A stretch of 64,000 nt of DNA from Epiperipatus broadwayi (Eukaryota > Onychophora > Udeonychophora > Euonychophora > Peripatidae), in contig JAQFVV010001035.1 of the NCBI GenBank assembly GCA_028023455.1, positions 61,978-125,977 on the forward strand. The letters are read 5' to 3'. Made by a program: the position numbers and the translations under genes. Positions 60,282-64,000 of the stretch are shown here, piece by piece. The notes under the pieces were generated by a model. That model did not search any database and had not been told where the DNA came from. It worked only from the letters and a program-made list of their open reading frames with translations. Numbering within the stretch: the stretch's first letter is position 1; every line of letters begins with the position of its first letter.

Positions 60282-61197
60282 ATTGTTAAATTGTTTTATA
60301 AGTCTTGGTGTTGACTCAATTTCTTCACATCACAATTACATAATCACAGATAATTATAATGAAGACATAATATTTGCACATCATAAATAAAATTTTATGT
60401 AGGAGTTATATTTTATTGATATATTTTATTTAAGAAGTTTTACTTATGATATTATTATGATGGTCATGGAATTATTACCAAAGAGTTACATTAAATTATC
60501 TTAGTAATGATTGCCACATATTCTAAGATTATAATATCATACTAAATATATTTATTTAAGATGCCATATGGATAATAGAGAATTATATTACAATTTTATT
60601 ATGAGATATACAAGAATAACATTATAAATAGAAAGATAGGAGAGTGAATTGTAGATTAAAGATTAGTATTACTATTTGTTATTATTAATATTATTAAATT
60701 GTAGTTAGGAATGATATTAAATTCCTTATCATACTTGATTACAAAAGTTATAATTAATGTATCATTATTTTAAGAGAACCTGAGATAATTTGAGTTAAAT
60801 TACTTTTGAGAAAGATATTTACATTAATTTGTTAAAGGTAATTTACTTAATTAGTTTTGATTAAAGACGTAGGAGTACTATAAATGTGGTATTTAAGTAA
60901 TAGGAATAAGGATAGTATTCTTATGCCATTAAGGTGATATCCAGTGGGAGATTGTCTTAATGTATTCACTCTGCCACTTGTAAACTCACTTCATAGTCTC
61001 GTGATTTGATTAGATATTCATTTATTTTATTTTATAAACCAGAACTATATTATTATTTATTAATTAAGTTAATTTAATCATTGATATTCTTAAAAATATA
61101 GTTATTCTTAATTTAGATACATTTTAGATAAACATAGTTATTTATCTGAGCTAGATCAAGTGATTATAATTATATATTTCCGGGAAGTGAGGGTACA

Positions 61198-62308
61198 ATA
61201 TATATATATATTTATTATCGTATTATATATATATATTATCGTAACAAATTTCCAATCGTATATACACTTAATATATTCAAATTATAATAACTTCAATACG
61301 GATGTGTTGTTTATAAAGCACTTTAAAATATAAATATGAATAAATATTTTAAATTCAAATATTTTCCATATCCAAAAGTAATTAAAAATAAGATAGTTTA
61401 TTAGAAAATTTATAAATTAAACCATCAAAAATTATGAACATAAAGATATCTTTAACAGATAGTTTAATTTTAATTTGATCAATTTTTTAATCATTAGTAA
61501 AAATATTTTTCAATTGTTATTCCTTACAGCTCCATAATTTCCTGGTTTTTCAATATAAATCCTGTTAATCCTGATTGAATATTTGAATTTCATTTAAACA
61601 TTTACTGTTAATTGCTTTCCATTTACTCTTTTTTGTATATTAATCAAATTGTTGTAGAGGGTGGGAATTTCTTGGATTTTGCTTTAATCCATTCAGAAGC
61701 CACTGTTAAGATTTTCTAACACATATAGTTAAAATCTTTACGTTTTAATCCGACATCAAAGAATAAACCACCTTACAGATTTTAATTATAGCTATTTTTA
61801 CTTTTTGTTTCAGATGAGTTTTTTCAATTTATAAAATATCCAGACTGTACCCAATTTATTTTTAAAATAATAAGTGTGTGTGTCAAATTAACAAATTTAA
61901 TTTACGCTTTATAAAATTAAAATATTAACTTATTATTATCCTTACCCTTTTGTAATAATTTAAATTATCTTGATCAATATTAAAAATTAACTATTACAAT
62001 ATTTTAATTAGCCTTTAAACATATATACAGTACTTTATAACACAAATAATAATTATTATTTACACCCATGTTTGCATTTATTCATGCACGATATAATATA
62101 ACACATGTTCACCCATTAGTGTTATGAGTTAGTTATTTCCTAATTATATGTGATTTATATTAGTAGCTTTAAATGGTCCCTTTGCTTGCTTTGTCCATAC
62201 TGTTGTCAAAATAAATATACTTAGTACACTATTCTCCATTCTGTATTTTAACCTGTTATTAAATGATAGATGACTATAATCAGATGAAATGATTATACTA
62301 TATATATA
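61198..62308. other. Unassigned AT-rich DNA
   Basis: Short interrupted TA tracts (61198-61250) then AT-rich sequence without recognisable genes or element ends. Confidence 0.5.

Positions 62309-64000
<1,692 letters not shown>

Larger units (their letters stand above)
55629..61197 (+). mobile_element. Solo giant LTR, copy F (5.57 kb, divergent subfamily)
   Basis: Begins TGTACCCTTTTGTTTAGG and ends CGGGAAGTGAGGGTACA, bounded by TA tracts. Landmarks are in family order: CCAAT/TATA-like (56478-56511), polyadenylation block (60276), AACCTGAGA (near 60778), 'cttatgccattaagg' (near 60919). It is about 1.1 kb longer than copy E, partly because of an extra coding-like block at 57800-58312. Diverged from D/E enough to be a separate subfamily. 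Confidence 0.8.

Overview
The window is a very AT-rich stretch of animal DNA built almost entirely from mobile elements and TA/CA microsatellites. I find no host gene I can support and no tRNA or rRNA gene. Penelope-like elements with GIY-YIG nucleases, an RTE-type LINE family with (GAT)n-type tails, a pogo/Tigger-like DNA transposon and Ty3/gypsy-type LTR elements primed by an animal-type tRNA-Lys(CUU) together point to a metazoan, probably an arthropod. The species cannot be told from the sequence.

Layout. 1-6891: the last 17 bases of an LTR copy, a dead Penelope-like element (37-1936, minus) and a solo giant LTR, copy A. 6892-14967: mostly unassigned AT-rich DNA with two pieces of one LINE family (10247-10452, 12950-14735) and a decayed pogo-like element (11345-12881) holding a 285-bp hairpin element. 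14968-24220: two solo giant LTRs, B and C, head to tail and separated only by a (TA)n tract. 24221-27720: unassigned, with a less AT-rich patch. 27721-34878: a complete, young, non-autonomous LTR element with 1.77-kb LTRs (called sLTR). 36362-40842: a 4.5-kb palindrome made of two copies of a second Penelope-like element joined at their 5' ends. 42436-55610: a complete 13.2-kb non-autonomous element with LTRs of 4.4-4.8 kb (called gLTR), read on the minus strand. 55629-61197: a divergent solo gLTR, copy F. 61198-64000: unassigned, with a third LINE fragment and a long TA tract.

The most notable content is the pair of LTR families. Both look like deletion derivatives of a Ty3/gypsy-type lineage with an unusual plan: a long coiled-coil ORF upstream of gag, then gag, then pol, then a further conserved coding module (here 'domain X') in the position where env would lie. 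The gLTR element keeps the coiled-coil ORF, gag, the last ~65 codons of integrase and domain X, but has lost protease, reverse transcriptase, RNase H and the integrase core. The sLTR element has lost gag and pol and fuses the coiled-coil part directly to domain X. Neither could move without enzymes from elsewhere.

The gLTR copies share one architecture in six places: a CCAAT box and TATA box about 0.9-1.0 kb from the 5' end, a polyadenylation signal about 3.3-4.6 kb in, and TG...CA ends. Every intact LTR end of both families abuts a TA tract, which suggests insertion into TA microsatellites. Functions are inferred from motifs and layout only; no database search was possible.
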